Source: Oryzias latipes (taxonomy: Eukaryota > Chordata > Actinopteri > Beloniformes > Adrianichthyidae). From it: a stretch of 64,000 nucleotides of DNA. The stretch is taken from assembly GCF_002234675.1 (NCBI RefSeq), contig NC_019864.2:17642082-17706081 (forward strand). The letters are read 5' to 3'. Position 1 is the first letter of the stretch. Each line of letters starts with the position of its first letter. Both the position numbers and the translations under genes were made by a program. The notes beneath the pieces are model-generated. The model ran no database searches. It was not told the origin of the DNA and was given only the letters and a program-made list of their open reading frames with translations. Positions 11,501-27,267 of this stretch are shown here, one piece after another.

Positions 11501-14462
11501 AGTAATCGGGGACAATAAGTTAGCACACGTACAGGAATGACTTTTAACTCCTGAGCGACCTTTGTTACACCTAAACCGCATCAAATTGTTCATTGTTTAA
11601 GTGAACTGGAAAGGGCCTTTTTGTGTAATTGTAAAATGTAAGCAGTTTTTCAGTTTTATATAAGTGCACCCTTTTTTGAGCTCTGTCAGATAATTATTTT
11701 GTACCATTTTGGGGCATTTTCTGGAGATGACCACTTTAAATAAAAAAATAAAAGAACTACTTTGTTACTTGGAGAACTCTAACACTTTCGACTAGTTATG
11801 TAGACTATGGACATTTTGAGTATATTATAGTTTTTTAAGCAGGATTAGCAAACAAACATCACTGAGCAAACAACTGATGTCGTTAGTAGAAATAAATCTA
11901 ACCTTCTGACTCACTAAGGGAAGACTAAAAACACCACAACAGCTAGCATGTCTGTTCTGAGGGGTTTGAATGATGACACAGATATAACAGGCACACTTAG
12001 CAGCAGCGGTCTAAAATTAATAGATATGACAAACCTTTGCCCCGCCTCCAAGCCTTATTTCTAAAGGCTACTAAGCACACAATAGTTGCACAAATGAGAC
12101 GGACATTTGTAAATAGAACTTTCATTGAAATTCTGGTGTTTCTTAAGAACAAAATGGAATTGTGCAAACTTATACTGTGCTGTTAAACGTTACAAGAACT
12201 TTTGCAAGATTTTCTAAAGAGGATTAAGGGGCACTTAATTGGATAAAAGGGAAGAACCTCCCCACATAGATTATCAAACGTATCTTACATAAACACATTT
12301 GAAAATATTTGTAGGTATTGATGACGCTGTCATCCCCGTTTAGTGAGGATTGATACATTTGCATGGTTTAAATAACATGGAAAGAGGAGAATAGAGTCAG
12401 TTCTAGTTACAGTCATCTTTTTTTCCCATTGACTTTCATTGACAGCCTTGGCATAACAAGTGTGTCGCTGTGCAGCCGCTGACGCCTTTGAAAGTTTATG
12501 TCATGCTTTATATTGAAGCTTATTTATTTTTACACACACATTTTTAGTCCGAACACATGACGTCTTCACCGCCTCTTTTTCTTGTGGCTTTGAAGCATTC
12601 AACTTTGTCTTGCTGGTAAACTCTGTTTCTCAGATTCAAAATTAGGCCTCTTTTTTAAAACACTTTTAGGACACTATATATATATATATATATATTATTG
12701 GAGAGAAAAAAAGTCAAGAAAAGACTATAGCTTGAGTAGTAGCATTCTAACGGAGGAAAGCCGTTGTGTTGGATGTGGCAGTGCCAAGTGATGGGAACAT
12801 CAGGAAGAAGGAACATAAGAAACTGGAGAAAAACCAGGGACTCAGAGAAGAACTGGAGAAAGCCTGGAAAGTGAAGGTGACAGTGGTGCCTGTGGTAATG
12901 GAGCACTCGGGGCAGTAACCCCCAAGCTGGACGAGTGGCTACAGCAGATCCCTGGAAAGACCTCAGTCATCTCAGTCCAGAAAAGTGCAGTGCTAGGAAC
13001 AGCTTAGATACTGTGCAGGACCCTCAAGGTCCCAGGCCTCTGGTAGAGGACCCGAGCTTGGAGGAGAAACCACCCGCGGAGGGTGAGAGGGGCGTTTTTT
13101 TTTTTTTTTACTTGTTTCAATAGTTTTTGCAGGTTACATTATTTTCTGCAACAATCTGCCACACAAAGCATTTTTAGATGCATTTGCAAAACAACCAACA
13201 AAATATTTCTGGTTCTCTTCTGTGAAAAAAAACCAACTTAAATTTCACTTATGGACCTATACATTTGAAGGATTTTTTTTAATCAAATAAAGCACGTGCA
13301 TTTTTGCAAAATTGACAGGAAAAGTGCATTAAAGTGTTCAAAGACAGAGCATTTTAACACAAATATTTGGGTCAACTCAAAGGAGGTTGCCACATAGAGA
13401 ACACCAGAGGTTCCTGTTTGCTGTTGTCAAGATGTTAATTAGCCATTACTAAACAGAAACATTAGGTTTTAGAAAAGCCTTTACTCCAATGTATTAAGTA
13501 TGTTTTAACCTAAGGATACATATACACATTTTAGGGTTCTAAACAATAGATTTGTAACCTAATACTGTCTCATTAAACTTTTAAAGAAGTAACATTAAGA
13601 GTCTTAAAATGGGGAAGAAGCACGTGCATCTCTTTATGACCTTTTCTTAGTTCCTTTTGTAGCAACAACTTCACTCGAACACTTTTTGAAATCAATCAAG
13701 CAACTCAAAGAAAATGTAACATCAGACTTCTTTTTTCAAAAAGTTGACATTTTAGAATAAAATCCTCAGTTTTACCTTCTAGTTTTTAGGGTTTTTACTG
13801 TTAAAAGTCTGACTTGGGCTTCTGTAAAGAATAAAATCTCTTTTCATTCATTTATTTATTTGCTACTAAATGCTCTAGATTGTTATAAAACTACTCACCC
13901 TTCTCTAAGCTGCAAGTTACAGGATGCTCCCCCTACTTTTTTCCCAAGTTTTTTTATTTCAAATGCAGTCAATGCTCTTTAATTGTGGCACGGCAGCCAG
14001 TAGCTACACTCATAACTTATTTAACGGATGCTGAAGTTTTTTAAACACATTCTAAAGAAATGCTGTTTTTATTTTTACATTTCTTGAAAAGCTATTTTCA
14101 TGTTTGTAAAAGTTGTATAACCTTGGTTGCCTTGACAACCGGAAATAAACAACTGAACTACGTGGCATTTATTGAGCATGCAACCAAGCGAGGCTCTATT
14201 TTTTTTACATTTTGTGACACAAAATAGAAACATACCCTGAAGACTTTTTTAAGAAGACAGAACGTGTTTAGTATCTATTGATTTACCTCTTGATTCTTAA
14301 TAAATTTGTCATCAATAGGCTCTCCACCTCATCAATGAAATGGACCAAGATGGAGACGAGCAGATTTCAGTGGCAGAGGTTTTGAAGAACCAGGACACAT
14401 TTATGAACAGTGAAGTGACAGACTATGGCAGACAGCTGCACGGATCACATGATGAATTATAA
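8535..14462 (+). CDS. rcn2: reticulocalbin-2 (ER EF-hand calcium-binding protein)
   Basis: CREC-family calcium-binding protein of the ER lumen. Seven coding exons: 8535-8672, 8754-8856, 8951-9147, 9358-9471, 9567-9660, 9737-9876, 14319-14462; 930 nt, 309 residues, phase continuous, all GT-AG. Human RCN2 is 317 residues. The start [20 protein letters not shown] gives a signal peptide and is followed by a His/Asp-rich segment. Six EF-hand units are visible: [36 protein letters not shown] (loop degenerate), [24 protein letters not shown] and [12 protein letters not shown]. The C-terminus HDEL is the ER-retrieval signal. Intron 6 is 4.4 kb and holds a hAT element and a LINE piece; the others are short. 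A poly(A) signal AATAAA is at 14905-14910. Neighbours scaper, pstpip1 and tspan3 are the same as in human 15q24. Confidence 0.97.
10557..11358. mobile_element. non-autonomous hAT-type DNA transposon with 8-bp target duplication
   Basis: Ends are CAGTGACGTGCGGTGAGG and, inverted, CAGTGACGTGCAGTCAGGAG. The element is flanked on both sides by the identical octamer GTGCTGAC (10549-10556 and 11359-11366). Eight-bp duplications and a CAGTG...GC terminus are typical of hAT elements. Length is 802 bp. A second inverted-repeat-like block (gtgcctcatcgcacgtcat) lies inside near 11130-11155. No transposase ORF is present, so it was mobilised in trans. It lies in rcn2 intron 6. Confidence 0.85.
12675..12696. 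repeat. (TA)n microsatellite
   Basis: An uninterrupted TA run of about 11 units in rcn2 intron 6, directly left of a LINE fragment. Confidence 0.9.
12700..13095 (+). mobile_element. C-terminal fragment of a non-LTR retrotransposon ORF
   Basis: Translating the plus strand gives blocks such as [20 protein letters not shown] and [20 protein letters not shown], followed by [10 protein letters not shown]. These resemble the post-reverse-transcriptase end of a LINE-type protein common in fish genomes, where the pattern D.AVP.D..I..KE..K...Y is followed by a G..L.W.. and LQK.ALLGTA..LR block. An in-frame stop lies soon after GTA. Clade not resolved. 5'-truncated, in rcn2 intron 6. Confidence 0.6.
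13100..14318. other. remainder of rcn2 intron 6, nothing recognised
   Basis: AT-rich sequence with homopolymer runs. I see no exon, RNA gene or defined repeat here. Confidence 0.5.
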
Positions 14463-14904
14463 CCCTGCTTTTGTGTTTTACATTTCTATTATCTGTTTCA
14501 GTAAAGATTTATTGTGACATTTCCTGTTTCATTTTGAGGTTGGTGGTACATTTTGGGTTTTAATACAAGACTGATTAGCACGTTTTGCATATTTGGTTAG
14601 TCAAAGATTTTATTTTCCTGACACAATCCTCTGTATTTATTCGGGCTTGGGACCAGGACAATGAGACCCTGGCTTGGTCCCCTTCGTGGCTACATTGGGT
14701 TTTAATATGAGACTAACAATGTACATTTTAAAATGAGTCACAGCACACTTTGAACTAACGAATACTACTCAGGACGGCTGCTAAATTGCAAACTGTTGGA
14801 AATTTCTGTTATTGCATCATTTATTCAATGCAATAACTCATGGTTGGCAGCAAATTGCATTGAGAGTTGCACTGTAATTCCTTTGTGAGGACATACTAAG
14901 ACAT

Positions 14905-14910
14905 AATAAA
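14905..14910 (+). terminator. rcn2: poly(A) signal of rcn2
   Basis: AATAAA in acataataaaatc, about 440 nt after the HDEL stop and 270 nt before the pstpip1 ATG. Confidence 0.55.
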
Positions 14911-15180
14911 ATCTACCTTTTAAAGGTTGCCTGAACTTTTTTGCTGCAATGTATGAATCAAAGTAATGTATGTTATGTAGCAGTCACTTCACATGTGAGC
15001 TCACTTTTTGCAACCACTGACATGTTGCAGCTCTTCCTCATTCAAATGTAACAGCTATGAGTGAGTTGCTGCACGAAGACTCGCTTCCTGAGAGGGTAGT
15101 GATCCATTTCACTTGCGTCGAGTCACAAGCTGGTGCACTGTAGCAGGAAATTTTCTTCATCTTTTTTTACTGGTGGCAAG

Positions 15181-18100
15181 ATGGCTTTACGATTTAAAGA
15201 TGAATTCTGGGTGAGTTTTTGAAACGTTTGGTGGTGGTTCTACTGTAAATCCATTGTGTTAACCATAGCTTTTAAACTTCTTTTTTAATAGTTTATCGTT
15301 TTTTTGTATGACTAAATGACTGTTATGTTTGTTCAAATCTGTTCCTATTCTTTTCCTTTATTAATTTGGCATATAATAAAAGAATATTTTTGAATGTTTG
15401 TTGAATAAAATAGTGGTAGTGTTAACTCGTTTACATAAGATGCATATTAGGTCTCTCCATTTTCCAATCAGAGCTTAACATACAACTGTTTCAATTTGAA
15501 TTTAAAGTAAAACTACACCACCTACACACAGAAAGCTAAAAAAAAAAACCATCCTCTTCAGTTATGACTGATTAGTTTCTGATATCATAGGAACCTTTTT
15601 GTATAATATTGGGCACCCCCCACCATAGTTTGTTGTGTGGTTTGCAGCGTTTTTGTTAAAAAAGTTTGTGTTGTGGTCACAGGGGAAAGAATTCATCAGC
15701 AATATTGGTTATGAGATCATTATCCAAAGACTTAATGAGGGCCGGCGAACATGCAAAGACATGGAGGAGCTCCTAAAAATGAGGTGTGGATACCGGTTTC
15801 TGGTAACGTGAAATTCCAAAGCTGTCAAAATATTCTCAACACACATTTTTTATTGTAATAAAGGGCATCAGCAGAGGAGAAATATGGTAAGGAGCTGATC
15901 TCCATTGCCCGCAAAGCTGGGGGTTTAAATGAGATTTGGTAGGTGCATTAAGTTATAAATCACTCAGTGCAAAAGCTGGTTATTTAAAAAAAAGGTTTTA
16001 GTGCAAATCATTGAAAGAAAACTATAATTTCCTCTTTTGCAGCACTTTAAGATCATCGTTGGATGAAATGAAAACTCGTAAGCAGGGATTGCCCAGTGAT
16101 TTTGTGTAGGATGCCCCCATCCTACACATATCAGCACTAATAAATCTAAATTTTGTTGTCTTATAGAAATTGAAAATGTGGGAAGCTTGCATATTCAGCT
16201 GTCTGAACTCCTAAAGGAGGAGATGAAGAGAATGGAAGAGTTCAGAGAACGTCAGAAAGAACAGAGAAAAAAGGCAAATATTTATGAGAAAATGTGTCCT
16301 GTTTTTTATGGAACTGGACTTACAACAGAATAACTTTGCAATGCCCTTCCTTCTTCTAGTTTGAAGTTACCATGGAGAAGACCCAGAAAAATAAAGTCTC
16401 CCAGTACAAGAGAACAGTTGATGTAAGTTTAAGTTTTAAAAGAACTCAGATGATGAACTCATATTGAATCACAAATTTTGGTCCACAGACTACTAATAAT
16501 GCAGCACAAACAAGAAAATCTGTATAAATGTTCTCTGAAGAGTGGTTTCTATGACTGGCATATGGCAGTTTTAGTTTAAACACAGCAGATACATTGTCCC
16601 TTCTGTGCTGAAAAGGAAGGAAATGGGGGTGTATTTTTTTCTTCTCTCCTCACACTTGACAAGTCGTTATTTGACTGTATCCTTCCACCCCGTCTTCCTG
16701 TCACTGGTTCAGTATGAAGCACTAATGAAAAAACCCGGGCTGGTATACCTTGAAAGTACTGCTCTTACTTTTTTTTTCTTTCTAAAACCCAGTCTAAAAA
16801 GTCCTATGAGCAACGCTGCAGGGAAGCGGATGAGGCGAAACTAACGGCTGAGAGGTTGGGCACCGCGCCCACAGCTACTCCTAAACAGATTGAGAAGGTA
16901 AATATGTTTGATGGTGCAACTCACAAAAGAGTGTTATACATATATTGTATTGTAAATTAAATTGTATTGTAACCACAAAATTTTTTTGTTCAAATGTATC
17001 TGTCGCTAAAAAAAGGAAAATAATTTGTCAAGCAACAGTTGTGACATTTTGGTTGTCTGATTCTAATTATTGAGAGTTCAGCAGTCATTAAATTTTTTTA
17101 TATAAATTCAAGTAAAGTAATACTTTTTTTGTGTGTAGTCATTTCCTATTTTTTACTTAAGTTCACTTTTAGTGTCCTTGTAAAGCAGAACATTTATTTC
17201 TCTTTTCTATAAGGCAGAAAGGTTAGTGTAACTAAAGAGCAGCAGTTATTGTATTAGTTTATGGATTTTTGTTGCAAGAATTATGTGTTTGTGTTGGCAT
17301 TACTTAATGCGCATACAAACATAATGGCAGAGGTGTCCAAACAGTTTGCAAAAAAGGTCAGATATGGGGAGGTGAAAACGTGTGGGGGCCAATCATTCGA
17401 CCTGGATTATTTGAACCCTTATAAAAACATAAAATGCAAATGAATTTTAATTTTTTTTTTTTAAATATGATACTTTTCATTTCGTCACATAGAACAGGAA
17501 AATACATAAATGCGCTTTTACCTAAATTATAAAAACATTTTTATTTGAAGCTCGGGTTGTTACAGGTTTACAATGGCTTATAATGTAATTAAGCCAATCA
17601 GAATCAAGACATGGTATAAATAGTTCTGTTAGGGGCCGCATATTATTGAATTTTAAAGGAATAGAGCCTGCAGGCCAGTAGAAATGTGGACAATGGCTGC
17701 ATTTAGCCCACTGGCCAGACTTTGGACATGCCTGCTTTATATGTAAATTGACAAGCGTAGATTAACAAACATCAGTTTACAGACACATATTGTAGATGTA
17801 TATGTTTGTTTAGAGATTTTCAAAAAGATCATTGTGTCTTTTGTATCACTGTCTGTTAGAGACCGATTTGATTAATTAGAAAAAATACAATAAACATTGT
17901 TCAAATATTATGAAAATATTAAAATAAGCTGAAATCATACCTAGTTGATGTTTTACAACTTGACAGAATAATAATTTTGCTTTAAATGCATTATTTTTTA
18001 TTTTTTCAGATGAACACCAAATGTAAGCAATGCACAGAAGCAGCAGTGGAAGCTGGTAAGAATAACCCCACTGAGAAGTGAAACTTTCTTTATTATTATT

Positions 18101-20171
18101 AAAGGGAAAATAAAAAATGGAATTCATTATTCCTGAAACATTTTTCCATGTTGCTCATATCTTTATTTCTTACTTTGTAGTTGCAATGCAACTACATAGT
18201 TGATGCATGAACTTTCATTTAGACTCGATGTGGTGAATTCTAAGAAATTGTGGGTTCATTTCAGAAAAACAGTACAGATCCAACATTGAACTGCTTGATG
18301 ATGTTCGCATGGAGTGGGAGAAAACACACACTGAGATTTGTGAGGTGGGTTATTTCAAACTATGAGGTGTTTGTCCTAAAATGCAACCCCCAGAAAGAAG
18401 CAAAACTGAACACACAGTACCTCCTATAACCAGGCTAGATGAGTCACCGATCTTCCAAAAAGGCTTCCATACAAAACAGTCTTCTGTTGTTTGATAGAAT
18501 TAGGTTGCCAACATCTAAATGTCCTTTTAAAAGCAGTTGTGAGTCACAGCTCAACAGTGCAGGAAAAATACAAAAACACACTTCTACACAAGGGAGGCAT
18601 AAATACAAAGACTTGCATGAATTCCTGAATGTATTCAAGAGAAAGACTCAAACTTTTTTGCCTGAAGAAAGTTTTAAGAATCCGGGCTATTCTAGTTGGC
18701 AAAAACTGTAAGAGACACAATATTTTCTAAATTATTTACCAGTGTCTAACTGCTGTTCCATAGATGTTTCAGCAGCAAGAAGAGGACCGAATCAACATAC
18801 TGAGGAATGCCCTTTGGGTTCACTGCAACCACCTGTCAATGCAGTGTGTAAAAGATGACGAGGTGAGTGTGAAAGTCTGAAGCGTGCTTGATGTGCGGAT
18901 GAAAGGCCTGTGTTTGTGACACATTATTGCTCTTTCAGTGTTACGAGAATGTTAGAAATATGCTTGAAAACTGTGACACCATCACAGACAACAACTACTT
19001 TGTGGAGAGAAACAAGACCTGCTCGATGCCCCCAGGTAGGGGCTCAACTCTTTGCCTTCCCACACTGAAATTTGAATATGTTCCATGGCGACGATTTGAA
19101 TATTATCTCCCAGCTGTGCAGACGTTCCGGGTGCACTGAACCTTCTCTCTGTCTGCAGAGCCAATTGAGTTCCAATCTTATTACGATAGTCCTGCTTCAT
19201 CTGAGAAAAATGGCTCCCCTGGATTTGTAGGAGAAGTAAAGAAAAGGTTCAATGATCACCTTTTTATAACGATGACAAAATGTTGTTTTGCCGTAAACTA
19301 TAAGGGTTTTGTTTAACTTGTAGATTTTCAAACCTGCTTCAAGGGACCTGTGCCACAAGCTCCAAAGAGAACAACAATGAGCCTGTTGCTCAACCTCCTG
19401 GTAAGTTATTAAAGTCACAGTCCAGTTATGAAATAGTAATGGATATTAATGCAAAGTCACTCAGTCCTAACAGTTAAAAAGAGAAACTACTAAGTGCCCA
19501 ATTCTTTAGTGAGACTGTTCTGTAACTCAAAGCTGATGTGGAGCTGTGTATCGTTAAAGGCCGGGCTGACTAGTGAGAAGTTGGATCATAAAATGATCAT
19601 ACAATGCCAACAAAAATACAAAGAAGTTCCAAAGGGGAGGAACATATCAGAATGAGAACTGTGAGAAGGTTAAGTAGCTCCTACAGTAGGGTTGTGTCCC
19701 TGTGTCAACCAATATAGCTTGGGAGGAAGTATCCAGTATGCCACAAAGAGTAGATTCTTTCTTCAACTTCTCCACTGATCATATATAATACATATGGTTG
19801 CAAATTACATGCTGATTAGTAACCAATTGTCCGTCCTCAGTAAATCCAACAGACGGCTTATATGCTTCCATTCCCGGAGCCGAAAAGCTCCAGATGAACA
19901 GTATGGAGTACAGGGCTGTGTACAACTACCAGGCACAGGTCTGCTAATTCCCACTATTACGGCACAACTTTAAAAAGTTTTAAACACTGATCATTTTTTA
20001 GAGAGTAAATTTTCACTGGTTGCTTCAATCTTTCTGTAGATGGAAGACGAGCTCTCATTATGTGTTGGGGATGTCGTGGTTGTCACAGATCAAGGCGAAG
20101 ATGGCTGGTGGAAGGTGCAATGTAATGGTTATTCTGGGCTGTTTCCAGGTTCCTACCTGGAAAAAGTATGA
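15181..20171 (+). CDS. pstpip1: proline-serine-threonine phosphatase-interacting protein 1 (F-BAR/SH3 adaptor)
   Basis: Cytoskeletal adaptor that binds membranes via its F-BAR domain and links PEST-type tyrosine phosphatases, WASP and pyrin. Fifteen coding exons: 15181-15210, 15683-15783, 15864-15938, 16043-16077, 16167-16273, 16360-16422, 16793-16897, 18010-18055, 18265-18344, 18764-18862, 18939-19035, 19159-19246, 19324-19400, 19841-19938, 20040-20171; 1233 nt, 410 residues (human 416), phase continuous. The F-BAR domain covers about residues 1-255, with [20 protein letters not shown]-like [13 protein letters not shown] and [20 protein letters not shown] nearly as in human. The middle is a Ser-rich linker with FSNLLQG and LYASIPG. 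The C-terminal SH3 runs from YRAVYNYQA through EDGWWKV to [11 protein letters not shown]. Intron 5 starts with GC (AAG|gcaaat). It converges with tspan3; a possible poly(A) signal at 21141-21146 would overlap the tspan3 3' end. Confidence 0.96.
17328..17734. mobile_element. non-autonomous hAT-like element (degraded)
   Basis: Left end CAGAGGTGTCCAAACAGTTT and right end, inverted, CAGGCATGTCCAAAGTCTGG are imperfect terminal inverted repeats of the CAGGGGTGTCCAAA type seen at hAT ends. The inside keeps 'ggccaatcattcgacc' and 'ggggccgcat' blocks. No clean 8-bp flanking duplication remains (cataatgg versus ctttatat), so it is probably old. It lies in pstpip1 intron 7. Confidence 0.6.
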
Positions 20172-21663
20172 TCACTGCACATGGAGGTCTGATAACATGT
20201 ATTTCAACATGGACAGTCTACCTTTTCGTCATTTCAAACTACCTTGTCCTGTTTTTATTGAAGTTAGGGTTTGTAGGATTTTGAAAATAATGTTTTAGCT
20301 CTGATGCCACCTGGTGGTAGCAATGCAAACAAGTGCACAGATAAAACAGTTCTTTGCTGCATGCTTAGTGCAATCCTTCGAACAAAAGGCTGAGAGCAAC
20401 AAACACGTTCATTTAACTTCCAACAAACTATAAAAGCATAGTTGTGAATTCAGTAAAACACAAATATTACATTTGTTAATTAGCTTGCAGGATCATAGAC
20501 ATGAACCCAAACTGTTTTTGTTCACTGATGGCTGGGACATTTGCCAAGCTTGTGCACAGACTCATGGCACTAATTTATATGCATGAAATGTTTGTTTTTT
20601 GTGTGAAAAATATGTATTTAATGATCTAAAATCAAAGATATTCTGCTGAGGTGCATTTGATTTATAGTTGTACATATTTTTGTATTTGAGATGCAAAGGA
20701 TTGCTTGAAAGATGTTCTTTATATTTAATGTAGATTTCATTGTTTTGTTTAATAGAAAAAATCAGTAAAGAACACTTGATGCTGAAATGATGCTTTGAAT
20801 GTACTGTATATTTTTTAATCACCAAAGTGAAAAAATAAGTCATTTAAAAATACATCCGGGCAGACTAGTCATAGTCTATAATTTCCAGGAGGTTTGTGGG
20901 CTTCGATGTCTGGTTGCTCTCCTGTAAGGTAAATGAAGTAAGGCTCTTTCAAGTAACCACTCAAGTCCTATTCTAACTGTGTAAATGAGCAAAGGTTATT
21001 CATAAAGCACAAGATGATGTAGAGCCATATTTGGCATATCTGCTGGGTTTCAGGCTTTATTTGGACAAAGGAAACCATGAAAACAAAATATAATTTTATG
21101 TTAAGCACTCAATCTTGCATGCATTTAGTCTGTACTGCAAAATAAAATACAAAATAACAGAGGAAAAAATTTGAAAGTAAGGTTAACCAAAACTAGTTGA
21201 GGTATATTACTTATAAGTCAAAACAGAAAAGACAAAATGAGCTACACCATTGACTTGGGCTGCAATAGTATACTTTAAGAATATACTGGCAAACAGTGTA
21301 ATTTTAATAATTTCCATGAATTAAAATGAAACATTGATAAAATAAATATTTGTTCTGATAGAAAAATGAATATCATCATTCTTTAATTAAATTTAGCATA
21401 TATATATCTATATATAAAATCATACAAAGTCCATACACACAGTGCAAACTACCAACGAAAATTATGTCAGGGATTAAATGCTTAAAGTAAAGTTGCTTTA
21501 CCAACCATAGATCACTTCAGCCAAAAGCTTTCAGTACAACAGGTTAAAGAAATGTTAGCTGTCCAAACTGTGGATTAAGTTTAGTGTGGTAATAGATTTC
21601 AAATGTGCCCATTCTGTAATGGGCACATGACACATTCTGTAAGAGAAGTGGGTTTTGTCATTT
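20172..21663. other. convergent 3' UTRs of pstpip1 and tspan3
   Basis: No coding sequence. A minus-strand AATAAA (tttatt at 21056-21061) could end tspan3, and a plus-strand AATAAA at 21141-21146 could end pstpip1. If both are used the transcripts overlap tail to tail. A CTCF-like motif (GCCACCTGGTGGTAG) is at about 20306-20320, and an 11-bp hairpin is at 21603-21628. Confidence 0.45.
21603..21628. repeat. perfect 11-bp hairpin in the tspan3 3' UTR
   Basis: ATGTGCCCATT, loop CTGT, AATGGGCACAT. The stem has no mismatch and the loop is four bases. In the transcript (minus strand) the loop reads ACAG. It begins about 36 nt after the tspan3 stop codon. Confidence 0.8.
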
Positions 21664-25814
<4,151 letters not shown>

Positions 25815-26755
25815 TTTTTGTGATTTTAAATAGGTCCCTGGATTAGAGGGAAACCTAAATTGTCTGACCACTTTTCTGACTTTCTACCTACAGACATTTT
25901 TTTCAGTGAGGCATCCAAATATTTTGACTTAACATTATTAAGTACATTAGTCTTACGAGACCCCCTGAATATTAAAACTGCATCAAAGAGGTCAATGCAC
26001 TGTATTTTCCGGACTTCATCTCCACCAACAATCACCGTCCAAGAGTGTTGTTTAATGCAATTAAAACTTATAAATCTTCAGCCATCACAGACCTCCTGTG
26101 AGAATTTTCTAACATTTTTTATTGATAAAGGGGATTCTGTCAGACAGACCTCAACTCCAGTTGTTAACAGAGACTTATCAATAGTTGTTTCTTATGTGTT
26201 TGAACATTTCGAGTTGATTTTCTTTTACAAATTGTCAAATCACTCAAACCCACAAACTGCTGCCTTGATGTGATTCCTGCTAAAATTCTAAAGGAAGCTT
26301 TTGATAGGGCCGGGACTTTGGAATCTTATCAAGACTTCTTCAAGCTCTGGAGTTATTGCATCTGCTTTCACACATGTGCCATGGTCACGACAGAAACACT
26401 GGGGTAAAAATTGCTGGCACCCAGTTATGGAATAACATTATGGCAGAACTGGCATATCTGACCTTACCAGCTTTAAATGTCAATTAAAAACTTACCTTTT
26501 TAGAATGACTTTTAATGTTCTGAAGTCGGTGGCATTTTACTTTCTTTTATTCATTTTTATTGCATTCTTATTTCTCTATAAAGCCTTTTTTTGCTGACTG
26601 CTTTTTGTAATGTTATGCTGTTTTTCATTTTATTTTTAATTTCCCTCATTTTAAACTTTCTTCTGTCTTCTTTTTATTGTGTAGCACTTTGGAACCCTGA
26701 AGGTGTTGTAAAGTGCTATATAAATAAAGCTTCATTCATTCAATCATTCATTTAT
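25815..26755 (+). mobile_element. 5'-truncated, decayed LINE of the L2/Rex-like type
   Basis: Plus-strand translation in shifting frames yields pieces typical of the LINE stretch before and after the RT domain: RVLFNAIKTYKSS, CENFLTFFIDKGDSVRQ, CCLDVIPAKILKEAFD and TSFKCQLKTYLFRMTF. The 3' end has the usual 'tgtagcactttggaaccctg' with 'gtgctatataaataaagc' and finishes in an imperfect ATTC repeat (26735-26756). Most of the RT domain is gone. L2 (Maui) or Rex1 clade is my best guess. Confidence 0.7.
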
Positions 26756-27267
26756 CTTCCTTTAAGGGGTTTTCAAAATTTCTGAAAACTGCAGCCACTC
26801 ATAAAAAAAAAATAAAGTGAAAGAGTCTATCTTTTATAAAATAATAAACATTTAAAAGATCTGTAACTTTTAAGAAAGCACATTTTAAAGTTTAAAACTA
26901 AAATAAGAGGTGGCTGTTTTTATTGAAGAAGAGAAAGTAGTGAGATCACTGCATGACTTTTAGTAGAAGAGCAAATCCAAAAATTGATTAAACAATAAGT
27001 CCTCCATATGTCTTAGATCATTTATTTCCATCTAACATTTAAGAAGGAAGCTGAGAGAGACCAATTCAGCAAATTCAAATAATGCATTGTGAGTGATATA
27101 CTATAAGCTTTAATCAAGACAGCAAACATGCTGACAAACAGATGCAAGCAAGCATTTATACTCTAACTGTAAAAGTAAATAAAAGATCCACTCAGATGTT
27201 ATGGTTATAGACATTACTTCATGCAAAGGTATAATTAAGCACAGCCTTTTGATTGTTTGGTTGATGT

